NCBI GenBank assembly: GCA_905182345.1
Contig: CAJJBG010000027.1
Coordinates: 1 to 38,476 of the forward strand
DNA from: Pelagibacteraceae bacterium AG-422-B15
GTDB lineage: Bacteria > Pseudomonadota > Alphaproteobacteria > Pelagibacterales > AG-422-B15
Reading direction: 5' to 3'
DNA length: 38,476 bases
Shown: positions 9,891-19,712 of the stretch, piece after piece
How the letters are laid out: every line of letters begins with the position of its first letter
Numbering within the stretch: the stretch's first letter is position 1
The notes under the pieces: model-generated
Told to the model about the DNA's origin: nothing
Databases searched by the model: none
The model's input: the letters and a program-made list of their open reading frames with translations, nothing else
Made by a program: the position numbers and the translations under genes

Positions 9891-10661
9891 ATGAATAGGG
9901 TTAAAAATAAAGTAGCACTCATTACCGGTGGGGCATCTGGACTTGGTTTGGCAAGTGGAAAATTACTCTTAGAAGAAGGTGCTAAAGTAGTGTTTGCCGA
10001 TATTAACCAGGCTGCATTAGACAGCCTATCAAGCCTTATAGATCCAAAATATAAAGACCTATACACTTTTAAAAAACTTGATGTTACTAATGAAACCAAT
10101 TGGAAAACTATTTTAGCCGAAGTAGACGAAGAGTTTGACGGCTTAAATATACTAATAAACAGCGCAGGTATCTCTATCGGTGCTGATGTTGTTTCAACAT
10201 CCTATGATACTTGGAAAAAAGTTCATGAAGTCAATTTGGACGGCGTCTTCTTGGGCTGTAAGTATTCCATACCATATATGGCTAAATATGGTTTAGGCTC
10301 AATAATTAATATATCGTCCATCTCAGGGATTGTAGCAGGTTGGAATACAGCAGCTTATAATTCATCTAAAGCTGCGGTTAGACATTTAAGTAAATCCACT
10401 GCACTTTATTGTGCAAAAAAAGATACTCAAATTAGATGTAATTCTGTGCACCCAGCATTTATTGATACACCGATACTGGATCCTATGAAACAGGCCTTTG
10501 GAAATGAAGGGGCGATAGAAAAACTTGCACGTCAGATTCCAATTAAAAAAATTGGTGAGCCAGTAGACGTTGCTTATGCCATATTATATTTAGCTTCAGA
10601 TGAGTCTAAATTTATAACAGGTTCAGAAATTGTACTTGATGGTGGTCTCAGTGCGATGTAA
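9891..10661 (+). CDS. Short-chain dehydrogenase/reductase
   Basis: ALITGGASGLGLASGKLL, NSAGIS, SSISG..AYNSSKAAVRHLSKS, TGSEIVLDGGLSAM. Confidence 0.95.
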   Translation: MNRVKNKVALITGGASGLGLASGKLLLEEGAKVVFADINQAALDSLSSLIDPKYKDLYTFKKLDVTNETNWKTILAEVDEEFDGLNILINSAGISIGADVVSTSYDTWKKVHEVNLDGVFLGCKYSIPYMAKYGLGSIINISSISGIVAGWNTAAYNSSKAAVRHLSKSTALYCAKKDTQIRCNSVHPAFIDTPILDPMKQAFGNEGAIEKLARQIPIKKIGEPVDVAYAILYLASDESKFITGSEIVLDGGLSAM

Positions 10662-10684
10662 TAAATAAAAAACTTAATTTATTT

Positions 10685-11383
10685 ATGATCAAAGAAAAGA
10701 AAGCATTAATTATACTACATCAAAGAAGATCTTCTGTTGGTAGGGTTGGTTACAAACTCAAGCTGCGTGGCTATAAACTAGATATTAAGAAACCAGCGCT
10801 AGGTGAGCAATTGCCTAATACTATGGTTAATCATGATCTGGTAGTAATTTATGGCGGCTCAATGAGTGCAAATGATAGCCATAAAAATAAATTTATTAGA
10901 AATGAAATAGCTTGGATAGATGTTGCACTAAAATCGAATAAGCCTTTTTTAGGCATTTGTCTTGGAGCACAGATGTTAGCTAAGAATCTGGGTGGGGCGG
11001 TACAGAGTGCTTCGGACAAATCTAGTGAAATTGGTTTTTTTGATATTATTCCTAGTGGAATGGGGACAAAGATTTTTCAAAAACAAACCACCTTTTTTCA
11101 GTGGCATAATGAAGGTTTTATAGCCCCTGAATCTTGTGAAATACTGGCAAAAGGAACTACATTTCAACAACAAGCTTTTAAGTATAAGCGTGCTTATGGG
11201 ATACAATTTCACCCTGAAGTTAATCTACGGATGCATTTAACGTGGCTACACTTTGCAGCACACAAATTGAGAGATATAGGAGCACAATCTCGATTAAAAC
11301 AATTAAATTTAAGAATAAAACATGGCAAAAATATTGATTTATGGTTAGATCAATTTTTAGATAATTACTTATTAAAACAATAA
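10685..11383 (+). CDS. Class I glutamine amidotransferase (GMP synthase-like domain)
   Basis: FLGICLGAQMLAKNLGG nucleophile elbow; FQWHNEGF; GIQFHPEVN. Confidence 0.88.
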   Translation: MIKEKKALIILHQRRSSVGRVGYKLKLRGYKLDIKKPALGEQLPNTMVNHDLVVIYGGSMSANDSHKNKFIRNEIAWIDVALKSNKPFLGICLGAQMLAKNLGGAVQSASDKSSEIGFFDIIPSGMGTKIFQKQTTFFQWHNEGFIAPESCEILAKGTTFQQQAFKYKRAYGIQFHPEVNLRMHLTWLHFAAHKLRDIGAQSRLKQLNLRIKHGKNIDLWLDQFLDNYLLKQ

Positions 11384-11386
11384 AAT

Positions 11387-11668
11387 ATGACACCTTTTTT
11401 AATACTCATCTATCAAGCGATTGATATTTATTTTTATATATTAATGGCAAATATAATTTTGAGTTGGTTGATTGCGTTCAATATTGTCAATATGCAAAAT
11501 AAATTTGTGGTAATGATATTAGTTGCTACCAACAAACTAACTGACCCACTACTAAATCCAATTAGAAAAATAGTACCGAATCTTGGGGGAATTGATGTCT
11601 CGCCAATTATTCTTGTTTTATTATTAATATTCATACAGAATAATATTAAATATAACTTCTTAACCTAA
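11387..11668 (+). CDS. YggT family membrane protein
   Basis: [42 protein letters not shown]. Confidence 0.9.
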   Translation: MTPFLILIYQAIDIYFYILMANIILSWLIAFNIVNMQNKFVVMILVATNKLTDPLLNPIRKIVPNLGGIDVSPIILVLLLIFIQNNIKYNFLT

Positions 11669-11675
11669 GGACGAT

Positions 11676-12560
11676 ATGACAGCTACAATCATAGATGGAA
11701 AAATTATTGCAGCAGAAGTGCGTGCAGAAGCAAAACAGGAAATTGAAAAATTTAAAAGTTTATATCAAACAGTTCCATGTTTAGCAGTAGTATTAGTAGG
11801 TGAAAATCCTGCTAGTCAAGTTTATGTCAGAACTAAATCTAAAATGGCTAAAGAAATTGGTATGGACGTTGAAGATCACATTAAAGATGAAACTATATCA
11901 GAAGATGAATTAATAAAATTAATTGATCAGTTAAATAATGATAAAAAAGTTAATGGAATATTAGTACAACTGCCGTTACCAAAACATATTGATTCTAGAG
12001 TAATTATAGATGCAATCGATCCTATAAAAGATGCAGATGGATTTCATGCACTAAATGTTGGGCGTAATTCAATTGGCGGCGACTTATTAAAAAAATCATT
12101 TGTCCCCTGTACACCACTGGGATGTTATTTGATGTTAAAAAGAAATATTCCAAATTTAGTGGGTATGCATGCGGTAATTATTGGAAGATCAAATATTGTT
12201 GGTAAGCCAATGGCACAGCTTTTATTAGAAGAGTCATGTACGGTTACAACGGTGCATTCAAAAACAAAAGATATTGAAATGATTACACGACAGGCAGATA
12301 TCTTAGTAGCTGCTGTTGGGAGGCCATTGATGGTTAAAGCCGACTGGATCAAGCCAGGTGCTGTTGTTATTGATGTTGGCATTAATCGTGTAGAAAATCC
12401 GAATGATGCTTCAAAAACTATGCTGGTAGGTGATGTGGATTATGCTGAAGCAGTTAATGTAGCCTCTGCAATAACACCAGTACCAGGCGGTGTCGGTCCT
12501 ATGACCATTGCTTGTTTATTAAAAAATACAGTTAAAGCAGCGTTTATTCAAAACCAATAA
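11676..12560 (+). CDS. folD: Bifunctional methylenetetrahydrofolate dehydrogenase/cyclohydrolase
   Basis: [69 protein letters not shown]. Confidence 0.97.
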   Translation: MTATIIDGKIIAAEVRAEAKQEIEKFKSLYQTVPCLAVVLVGENPASQVYVRTKSKMAKEIGMDVEDHIKDETISEDELIKLIDQLNNDKKVNGILVQLPLPKHIDSRVIIDAIDPIKDADGFHALNVGRNSIGGDLLKKSFVPCTPLGCYLMLKRNIPNLVGMHAVIIGRSNIVGKPMAQLLLEESCTVTTVHSKTKDIEMITRQADILVAAVGRPLMVKADWIKPGAVVIDVGINRVENPNDASKTMLVGDVDYAEAVNVASAITPVPGGVGPMTIACLLKNTVKAAFIQNQ

Positions 12561-12592
12561 GTAGTTAATTAAATCAACAGCTTGTTAAAAGA

Positions 12593-13609
12593 TTATTTTT
12601 TATAAAAAGAAGTTGTAAGAGCAATTTTACCAACAGCTTTTCTTGCTAAAATGTGATCCAAGGCATCAGCTGCTTTTTCTAATGGAAACATTTGCGTAAT
12701 TGGCGCTTTAATTTTTCCTTCTTCATGCCATCTAGTTAGCTGTTCCATATTCGCAATGTGATTTTGTGGTTCTCGCATTGCAAAAGATCCCCAAAAAACT
12801 CCAACCATTGAACACCCTTTAACTAAGTATAAATTTAATGCGATCTTTGGAATTTCACCAGCAGCAAAACCGATGACAAGATGTCTTCCCCCCCAAGCAA
12901 TACTTCTAAGTGCTGGCTCAGTAAATTTATCTCCTAAGGGATCATAAATTACATCAGGCCCCTTGCCACCAGAAGCTTTTGTAATATCGGCTCTAAATAA
13001 TTTAACTTGATCTCGATCTGATAAATCATAATTGCCATAGTTTATAAACTCATCTGCACCATATTCTTTGCATACGGCTAATTTTTCATCACTTGAAGCT
13101 GCAGCAATGACTTTTGCTCCCATAGCTTTTGCAATTTCTATTGCTGAAATACCAACACCCCCAGCAGCGCCTAAGATTAAGACGGTTTCACCTTCTTTAA
13201 GTTGCGCCTTGTCCTTTAACCCATAGTGAGATGTTCCGTAGGTTGTTGTAAAACATGCAGCAGTTGTAAAATCCATGTTAGCAGGTTTCTTGTAAACTTG
13301 GTTTATTGACACAACGATCTGCTCTGCATAACCACCAAATGTAGGCATAGCGATAACTGCATCACCTACTTTGTATGCAGTTACACCCTCACCAATGGCA
13401 CTAATTATACCAGCAATCTCATTACCAGGCGTAAAAGGTAAAGCCGGCTTAAATTGATACATATCTTTGATGATTAAAGTATCGGGAAAATTAACCCCAG
13501 CTGCATGAATATCTATTAATACCTCATTTTTCTTTGGAGCAGACAGCTCTATTTCCTCTAAAACTAATGCACTAGGCGGTCCAAATTCTTTACAAACTAT
13601 TGCTTTCAT
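12593..13609 (-). CDS. NADPH:quinone oxidoreductase-type zinc-independent MDR
   Basis: MKAIVCKEFGPPSALVLEEIE, GVNFPDTLII, PFTPGNEIAGIISAIGEGV, LILGAAGGVGISAIEIAKAMGA. Confidence 0.92.
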   Translation of the reverse strand: MKAIVCKEFGPPSALVLEEIELSAPKKNEVLIDIHAAGVNFPDTLIIKDMYQFKPALPFTPGNEIAGIISAIGEGVTAYKVGDAVIAMPTFGGYAEQIVVSINQVYKKPANMDFTTAACFTTTYGTSHYGLKDKAQLKEGETVLILGAAGGVGISAIEIAKAMGAKVIAAASSDEKLAVCKEYGADEFINYGNYDLSDRDQVKLFRADITKASGGKGPDVIYDPLGDKFTEPALRSIAWGGRHLVIGFAAGEIPKIALNLYLVKGCSMVGVFWGSFAMREPQNHIANMEQLTRWHEEGKIKAPITQMFPLEKAADALDHILARKAVGKIALTTSFYKK

Positions 13610-13641
13610 TATGTTAATTCCCGTTATATAAATTAATTGAT

Positions 13642-14157
13642 ATGAGATTTTATACTAAACTAATCACGATATTTCTACTAGCATCTTCAGTAAATGCATT
13701 TGGCATTGTTGAATCAAAGCTTATTGGTGAATATGGTTCGTCCAGAGCCTGGATGGCAAGAGTTAGTGAAAGTGGTGACGATAAGCTGTGCTTTATGGCA
13801 TCAAATCCAGTCTCTACTACACCAGACAATCTAAATCGTGGATCGGCCGCTCTAATGATTGTGAATATCCCGGGTGACAAAGTTTTTAATGAGCCGCAAA
13901 TTCAAGCTGGATTTGCATTCAAACCAGATTCAGTTGTAACCATGATAATAGGAGATGCTTCACATAGATTATTTACAAGCAATGAAGCGGCTTGGGTAGA
14001 AGATGAAAAGCAATATAAGAAAATTATTCAACAAATGAAACAAGGTGCGCGGGTTAAAGTTAAAAGTATATCAAGCAGAGGGACAAATATTACAGATACT
14101 TATTCCTTGATAGGCTTTACTAAGGCACTAAACGCAATCAATAAAGCCTGCTCATAA
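13642..14157 (+). CDS. Invasion-associated locus B (IalB) family protein
   Basis: Signal peptide; AWMARVSESGDDKLCFMASNP; NEAAWVEDEKQYKKIIQQMKQGARVKVKSISSRGTNITDTYSLIGFTKAL. Confidence 0.8.
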   Translation: MRFYTKLITIFLLASSVNAFGIVESKLIGEYGSSRAWMARVSESGDDKLCFMASNPVSTTPDNLNRGSAALMIVNIPGDKVFNEPQIQAGFAFKPDSVVTMIIGDASHRLFTSNEAAWVEDEKQYKKIIQQMKQGARVKVKSISSRGTNITDTYSLIGFTKALNAINKACS

Positions 14158-14166
14158 AAAATTCTA

Positions 14167-15264
14167 ATGACAAATATTAAGACAAATATTATTGGTCTTA
14201 GTCGAGATGAAATAAAATCAAAACTTATAGAGTCTGACTTAATTAAATCCGATGAAAGCTTTAGAGTAAAGCAAATATGGCATTGGCTATATTTTCATGG
14301 TGTGACCAGCATTGATGACATGACATCAATCTCTGCCCAATTAAGAGAAGAATTAAAAAAAGTTTTTTCATTACAGCGACCTAATTTAGATAAAGAACAA
14401 CACTCTGTTGATGGCACAAAAAAATGGTTGATCAAGCTGAGTGATGGCAATTTAGTTGAGACTGTTTACATACCAGAAGATAATCGAGGGACGTTGTGTG
14501 TATCTTCTCAAGTGGGTTGTACATTAAACTGTAAATTCTGTCATACCGGCACACAAAAACTTGTAAGAAATCTAACAACAGAAGAAATTGTTTCACAACT
14601 AATGATTGCAAGAGATCAATTAAAAGATTGGCCAGCAAATGAGAATAGAAAAATATCAAATATTGTTTTTATGGGAATGGGTGAACCATTATATAATTAT
14701 GATGCGGTAAAAAAATCAGTTCAAATTTTTTCTGACCCAGAAGGCATAAAACTATCTACCAAAAGAATAACCTTAAGTACTTCTGGAATAGTTCCACAAA
14801 TATTAGAATGGGGTAACGAAGTTGATACGGTATTGGCTATTTCTCTACATGCAACCAATGATGATTTAAGAAACGAAATAGTACCGATTAATAAAAAATA
14901 TCCATTACAGAAACTAATCCAAGCGTGCCGTGACTATCCAAGATCACGAAATTCAAGAAGAATAACTTTTGAATATGTGATGCTTAAGGGTGTCAATGAC
15001 AGTCTTGCAGATGCTCAAGCGCTGGTTGATCTTATTGAGGGTATACCTGCAAAAATTAACTTAATTCCATTTAACCCATGGCCTAATTCTCCTTATGAGT
15101 GTTCAAGTAATAACCAGATTAAGAAATTTGGTGACTTTATCAATGACGCAGGCTATTCAAGCCCCGTAAGAAAAACCCGTGGCCAAGATATTATGGCTGC
15201 ATGTGGCCAACTTAAGTCTGATAGTATAAAAGTTAAAAAAAGTTTAAGAAGATTAGAAATATGA
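14167..15264 (+). CDS. rlmN: 23S rRNA (adenine2503-C2)-methyltransferase / tRNA methyltransferase
   Basis: [27 protein letters not shown] radical-SAM motif; [36 protein letters not shown]. Confidence 0.97.
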   Translation: MTNIKTNIIGLSRDEIKSKLIESDLIKSDESFRVKQIWHWLYFHGVTSIDDMTSISAQLREELKKVFSLQRPNLDKEQHSVDGTKKWLIKLSDGNLVETVYIPEDNRGTLCVSSQVGCTLNCKFCHTGTQKLVRNLTTEEIVSQLMIARDQLKDWPANENRKISNIVFMGMGEPLYNYDAVKKSVQIFSDPEGIKLSTKRITLSTSGIVPQILEWGNEVDTVLAISLHATNDDLRNEIVPINKKYPLQKLIQACRDYPRSRNSRRITFEYVMLKGVNDSLADAQALVDLIEGIPAKINLIPFNPWPNSPYECSSNNQIKKFGDFINDAGYSSPVRKTRGQDIMAACGQLKSDSIKVKKSLRRLEI

Positions 15265-16463
15265 AAAAAATAAATAAAGTTGTTCTCGCATACTCAGGTG
15301 GCTTAGATACATCGGTAATATTAAAATGGTTAAAAGAAAATTATCAATGTGAAGTTGTAACCTTTACTGCTGACTTAGGGCAAGAAGAAGATTTTGCTGC
15401 AGTTGAGGCAAAAGCCAAGCAACATGGCACGACTGAAATTTTTATTGATGATCTAAAAGAAGAATTTGTAAAAGACTATGTATTTCCAATGTTTAGAGCA
15501 AACCCTCTTTATGAAGGCTACTATCTTTTAGGCACAGCGATTGCGAGACCTTTAATTGCTAAACGCCAAATAGAAATTGCGCAACAAGTAAATGCTGAAG
15601 CCGTATCCCATGGCGCAACTGGCAAAGGTAATGACCAAATTAGATTTGAACTTGGCTATTACTATCATCAGTCTGATATTGAAATTATAAGCCCTTGGCG
15701 AATTTGGGATATGAATTCAAGAGCCGCTTTAGTTGCTTATGCCGACCAACATGATATTCAAATATCAAAAGATAAACGTGGTGAACAGCCTTTTAGTATA
15801 GATGCAAATGTTTTACATTCATCGGCAGAAGGTAAAGTATTGGAAGACCCATTCATTGAAGCACCTGAATATGTTTATACAAGATCAGTAGCACCAACTG
15901 ATGCACCCGATGTGCCAGAAGAAATAACTATAGATTTTAAATCTGGAGATGCATGTGCAGTAAATGGAGAATCTTTAACGCCATATCAGCTATTAGAAAA
16001 ATTAAACCAACTTGGTGGCAAAAATGGTGTTGGTAGAATTGATTTGGTAGAAAATAGATTTATTGGAATGAAATCTAGAGGAGTTTACGAAACTCCAGGG
16101 GGCACTATTTTATATCATGCGCATAGAGCTATAGAGAGTTTAACATTAGACAAAGAAGCAGCTCATACTAAAGATGAGGTAGCACCTAAGTATGCAAAAC
16201 TAATCTACAATGGCTTATGGTTTTCTCCAGAACGAGATATGTTGCAAGCCATGATTGATCAAACCCAAAAGAATGTAACGGGTAGAGTGCGAATGAAGCT
16301 TTATAAAGGAAATGTGATGATTACTGGAAGAGAATCAGCTTTTACACTATATAATGCTGATTTAGCCACTTTTGAAGATGATCAAATTTATAGCCAACAA
16401 GATGCTGAGGGTTTCATAAAGCTAAATGCATTAAGATTAAGGAATTTGGGCAAAAAGAGTTAG
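15261..16463 (+). CDS. argG: Argininosuccinate synthase
   Basis: [47 protein letters not shown]; overlaps rlmN by 4 nt. Confidence 0.97.
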   Translation: MKKINKVVLAYSGGLDTSVILKWLKENYQCEVVTFTADLGQEEDFAAVEAKAKQHGTTEIFIDDLKEEFVKDYVFPMFRANPLYEGYYLLGTAIARPLIAKRQIEIAQQVNAEAVSHGATGKGNDQIRFELGYYYHQSDIEIISPWRIWDMNSRAALVAYADQHDIQISKDKRGEQPFSIDANVLHSSAEGKVLEDPFIEAPEYVYTRSVAPTDAPDVPEEITIDFKSGDACAVNGESLTPYQLLEKLNQLGGKNGVGRIDLVENRFIGMKSRGVYETPGGTILYHAHRAIESLTLDKEAAHTKDEVAPKYAKLIYNGLWFSPERDMLQAMIDQTQKNVTGRVRMKLYKGNVMITGRESAFTLYNADLATFEDDQIYSQQDAEGFIKLNALRLRNLGKKS

Positions 16464-16539
16464 GTTTTTATTTATAAGAGATAGACTCTAAGCCAATATT
16501 AACTTATAAGTTCGACTTTGAACACACTGGTTAAAATTT

Positions 16540-17460
16540 ATGCATAAAAAACTTAAAATCACTCTTATTTCAGCAACTTTAATATTATCTTCACTTTATA
16601 TTGTTAATGCTGAAGACTTATTACAAGATGGTATCAATCATTCACTTAATAAGCTGGGTGAAACAATTACTTCTGTATTACCTGGTGAGGGTGATACTGA
16701 AATCACTATTCATTCACAAGATAATTACGACTTAAGATATTCTATCTTAGCTGTTCGTCCACTAGCCATGAATCCATACTCAGAACTATCTAATAAGCAT
16801 TTATATTTTACACAGCTTCGTTTAGGAAATCATGAACCATATGCCAATGGTGATCAAAGAACATTATTAAATGTAGGTTTAGGTTTTAGAACTCTAGCAC
16901 AAAATAATAATTCAATTCTAGGTATTAATTTATTTTATGATCATGAATTTGAACAAGAACATCAAAGAGGTAGTTTAGGTTTAGAATATTTAACTAGTGC
17001 TTTTGAAGTATATGTAAATAAATACCAAAGATTAGGTGATACAGCCTCTTATGGAACAGCTACTGAGACAGTCTTAAATGGTTATGATGTAAACATTGTT
17101 GGTCAATTACCTTATATGCCATGGGGTAAAGTGGTTTATAATAACTATGCTTGGTCAGGCACTAGCACTGATACTAAGGGAAAACGTTATAGCTTAGAAG
17201 CACAAGTTTTAGCTAATATGATTCTTGAATTTGGTCAAAGCGATCCAGATGTCGGTAGTAAAGAAGATTTTTGGAAACTTAGTTTAAGATGGCCGGCAAC
17301 TGGTTATACACCAACTATCATAACACATACGTACACTGACTACATGTTCCCAGAGAAAAATATGGCGAGTCAAATGTTACACAAAGTTAGAAGAACAAAT
17401 AAAATCGTTACTGAAAAAACTACCAATCCTGGTGGAGTGATCATCGTGAGAGGCTCTTAA
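16540..17460 (+). CDS. Inverse autotransporter (intimin/invasin-type) beta-barrel protein lacking a passenger
   Basis: Signal peptide; VGLGFRTLAQNNNSILGINLFYDHEFEQEHQRGSLGLEYLTSAFEVYVNKYQRLGD; terminal KVRRTNKIV like the intimin/invasin post-barrel segment; ORF stops about 18 aa later. Confidence 0.82.
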   Translation: MHKKLKITLISATLILSSLYIVNAEDLLQDGINHSLNKLGETITSVLPGEGDTEITIHSQDNYDLRYSILAVRPLAMNPYSELSNKHLYFTQLRLGNHEPYANGDQRTLLNVGLGFRTLAQNNNSILGINLFYDHEFEQEHQRGSLGLEYLTSAFEVYVNKYQRLGDTASYGTATETVLNGYDVNIVGQLPYMPWGKVVYNNYAWSGTSTDTKGKRYSLEAQVLANMILEFGQSDPDVGSKEDFWKLSLRWPATGYTPTIITHTYTDYMFPEKNMASQMLHKVRRTNKIVTEKTTNPGGVIIVRGS

Positions 17461-17464
17461 TACT

Positions 17465-18364
17465 ATGAAAAAAATAGCTCTATTTATTATTATTAGTTTT
17501 TTATCACAAACGCATTTTGCATCATCAGCCTCCCTTGAGGGTGTCTATCCTAATGGTAGCGCACTTTATGGAACTCCAACTGTAATGTCTTTTGATCTGC
17601 AATCCATGCAATTATGTGAGAGTGTCAGTCCTTCAACAGGAGCATGCGTTGGAGACAATACTTATACATTTACAAAAACGATGACTGGGAGATGTGACAT
17701 TGCGTCTATTGCAACTGCCAATACTAATGCTTGTGTATTTGCAGATACAACCGTAGGCATAACTAAAGATATAACATATAATTATTTCAGAGTAACAATG
17801 ACCAGAGACGTTTGGTTAAGTGGTTCAGTTGTAACAACAAATACAAATATTGCTGAAGGCTCAAGAACGTGCTCAACCGCATCAAGCATTACTAATAGCG
17901 TTACTGAATTTGCTATGGGTGCTATTTCAAGCACTCCTTCAATACAAACTACTACATTTGCAAATGGTCCTGGAAATGACACATTTGTTGGTGGTATTAC
18001 GGATCCGGCAAATTTACCCAACACATCAGATGGTGGTACACAAGTTCTTCTAAACCTGCCTTATCTAGATAATCTTGGTTTAGTAAAAGGTAATCACTAC
18101 AACTGGTCTGCAAACTACACTCAGCCGACACCACATATTTGGCAGAGTACTCTAGACAGTGCCGATACTGAGGTTGTCTTAATATATAGACTACCTGCAT
18201 CATATACTAAAATTACAGATACTAACCCATCTGTTAAATTGACCTTTGATGTAACGAATGCTATTGCATCGCAGTGGTTTAAAGTAACCAACGATGACAG
18301 CAGTTTTTCTTATGCATGTACTATGTATTTAGAAAAGCCACTAGTAACAATGGCTATTGAATAA
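17465..18364 (+). CDS. Hypothetical secreted protein, Ser/Thr-rich, six cysteines in mature region
   Basis: Clear Sec signal peptide (MKKIALFIIISFLSQTHFASSA); starts 4 nt after upstream gene with coherent reading frame; no family recognised. Confidence 0.7.
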   Translation: MKKIALFIIISFLSQTHFASSASLEGVYPNGSALYGTPTVMSFDLQSMQLCESVSPSTGACVGDNTYTFTKTMTGRCDIASIATANTNACVFADTTVGITKDITYNYFRVTMTRDVWLSGSVVTTNTNIAEGSRTCSTASSITNSVTEFAMGAISSTPSIQTTTFANGPGNDTFVGGITDPANLPNTSDGGTQVLLNLPYLDNLGLVKGNHYNWSANYTQPTPHIWQSTLDSADTEVVLIYRLPASYTKITDTNPSVKLTFDVTNAIASQWFKVTNDDSSFSYACTMYLEKPLVTMAIE

Positions 18365-18366
18365 AT

Positions 18367-18654
18367 TTATTTAGTATTATTCATTATATTTGCTAATTTA
18401 ATATCTAAAATAGATATTCCACTAACATCGTGTGTAGATAAAGTTACAATAACTTTATTATAAACATTGAACCATTCCGGGTGATGATCTAACTTTTCAG
18501 CATGTAATGCCATAGCTGTCATCCAACTAAAGGTAGCATTAAAGTTTTTAAATTGAAAAGTTTTAGTTATAGCATTTCTACCTTTAACTAATTTCCACCC
18601 TTGTAATTTTATAAGGGCAGCATTGCGATCAGCAGTAGAAAGTTTTTTATTCAT
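18367..18654 (-). CDS. phhB: Pterin-4-alpha-carbinolamine dehydratase
   Basis: KNFNATFSWMTAMALHAEKLDHHPEWFNVYNKVIVTLSTHDVSGIS. Confidence 0.93.
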   Translation of the reverse strand: MNKKLSTADRNAALIKLQGWKLVKGRNAITKTFQFKNFNATFSWMTAMALHAEKLDHHPEWFNVYNKVIVTLSTHDVSGISILDIKLANIMNNTK

Positions 18655-19712
18655 TATGGTGCTGGATGTGGCAATTCTCTATGCACCGCGTCAATCTCTT
18701 TTAAGATTTCTTTTGTTAAATCAAGATTGATACTATCAATACATGTTTTTAATTGATCCATTTTAGTGGCACCAATAATTGTCGAGGTCATGAAAGGTTG
18801 AATATCACAGAAACGAATAGCCATTTGTGCAGGATCTATATTATATTTTTTTGCAATATCGACATACATTTCAGTGGCACGTTTTGTTCTTTCACTTTTA
18901 TATCTATACGCTAGAGGGCCATCACCAAATAGGGCCATGCGCGAACCTTCTGGCATCTGTCCATTTAAATACTTACCAGTTAAAATTCCTTGACCTAAAG
19001 GTGAGTAAGATAAAAGGCCAATATCTTCATGATTAGTAATTTCTGACAAACCAACTTCAAAAGCTCTATTAACTAAATTATAGGCATTTTGTATTGAAAC
19101 TACTCTTGGCAACGAATGAGTTTTAGACAATTCCAAATATTTCATTGTGCCCCAAGGGGTTTCATTTGAAAGACCTATATGTCTAACTTTTCCAGCCTTA
19201 ACAAGCTCACCCAAAGCTTCTAATGTTACTTCAATTTCAATGGTATCTTCTGGAATAGGATTATATTTATACTCAAGTTTACCACTAAAAGCACCAAAAG
19301 GACGATCAGGCCAATGAACCTGATATAAGTCTATGTAATCAGTTTGAAGGCGCTGTAAACTTTTATCGACAGCGTAATGAATATGCTCCTTGCTAAGTCT
19401 TGTGAGTTCATTGTTTTCGCGCAGATAGTTTAAACCAGATCGACCAGCAACTTTTGATGCCAAGATAACTTTGTCTCGATTATTTCTTGCTTTAAGCCAA
19501 GTTCCAATATGATCTTCTGTTAAACCCTGTGTTTCAGCTTTGGTAGGCACGGCATATAATTCTGCTGTATCAATAAAATTTACACCATTTTCTATAGAAT
19601 AATCTAACTGCTCATGAGCATCTGCCTCTGTATTTTGTTCACCCCAGGTCATTGTGCCAAGACAAATTGCACTTACTTTAATATCTGTTCTTCCTAGTTT
19701 TCTATATTCCAT
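18654..19712 (-). CDS. tas: NADP(H)-dependent aldo-keto reductase (Tas family)
   Basis: MEYRKLGRTDIKVSAICLGTMTWGEQNTEADAHEQLDYSIENGVNFIDTAELY; VPTKAETQGLTEDHIGTWL. Confidence 0.9.
   Translation of the reverse strand: MEYRKLGRTDIKVSAICLGTMTWGEQNTEADAHEQLDYSIENGVNFIDTAELYAVPTKAETQGLTEDHIGTWLKARNNRDKVILASKVAGRSGLNYLRENNELTRLSKEHIHYAVDKSLQRLQTDYIDLYQVHWPDRPFGAFSGKLEYKYNPIPEDTIEIEVTLEALGELVKAGKVRHIGLSNETPWGTMKYLELSKTHSLPRVVSIQNAYNLVNRAFEVGLSEITNHEDIGLLSYSPLGQGILTGKYLNGQMPEGSRMALFGDGPLAYRYKSERTKRATEMYVDIAKKYNIDPAQMAIRFCDIQPFMTSTIIGATKMDQLKTCIDSINLDLTKEILKEIDAVHRELPHPAP

Noticed and set aside
12888-12894. C7 run within the quinone oxidoreductase gene
   Set aside because: Encodes conserved WGGRH on the minus strand; explained by Trp-Gly-Gly coding, so weaker than the C8 tract as a slippage candidate.
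17850-18053. Overlapping alternate-frame ORFs in the secreted-protein gene
   Set aside because: The alternate frame lacks a signal peptide or family features; the 17465-18364 frame has a signal peptide and correct operon spacing.
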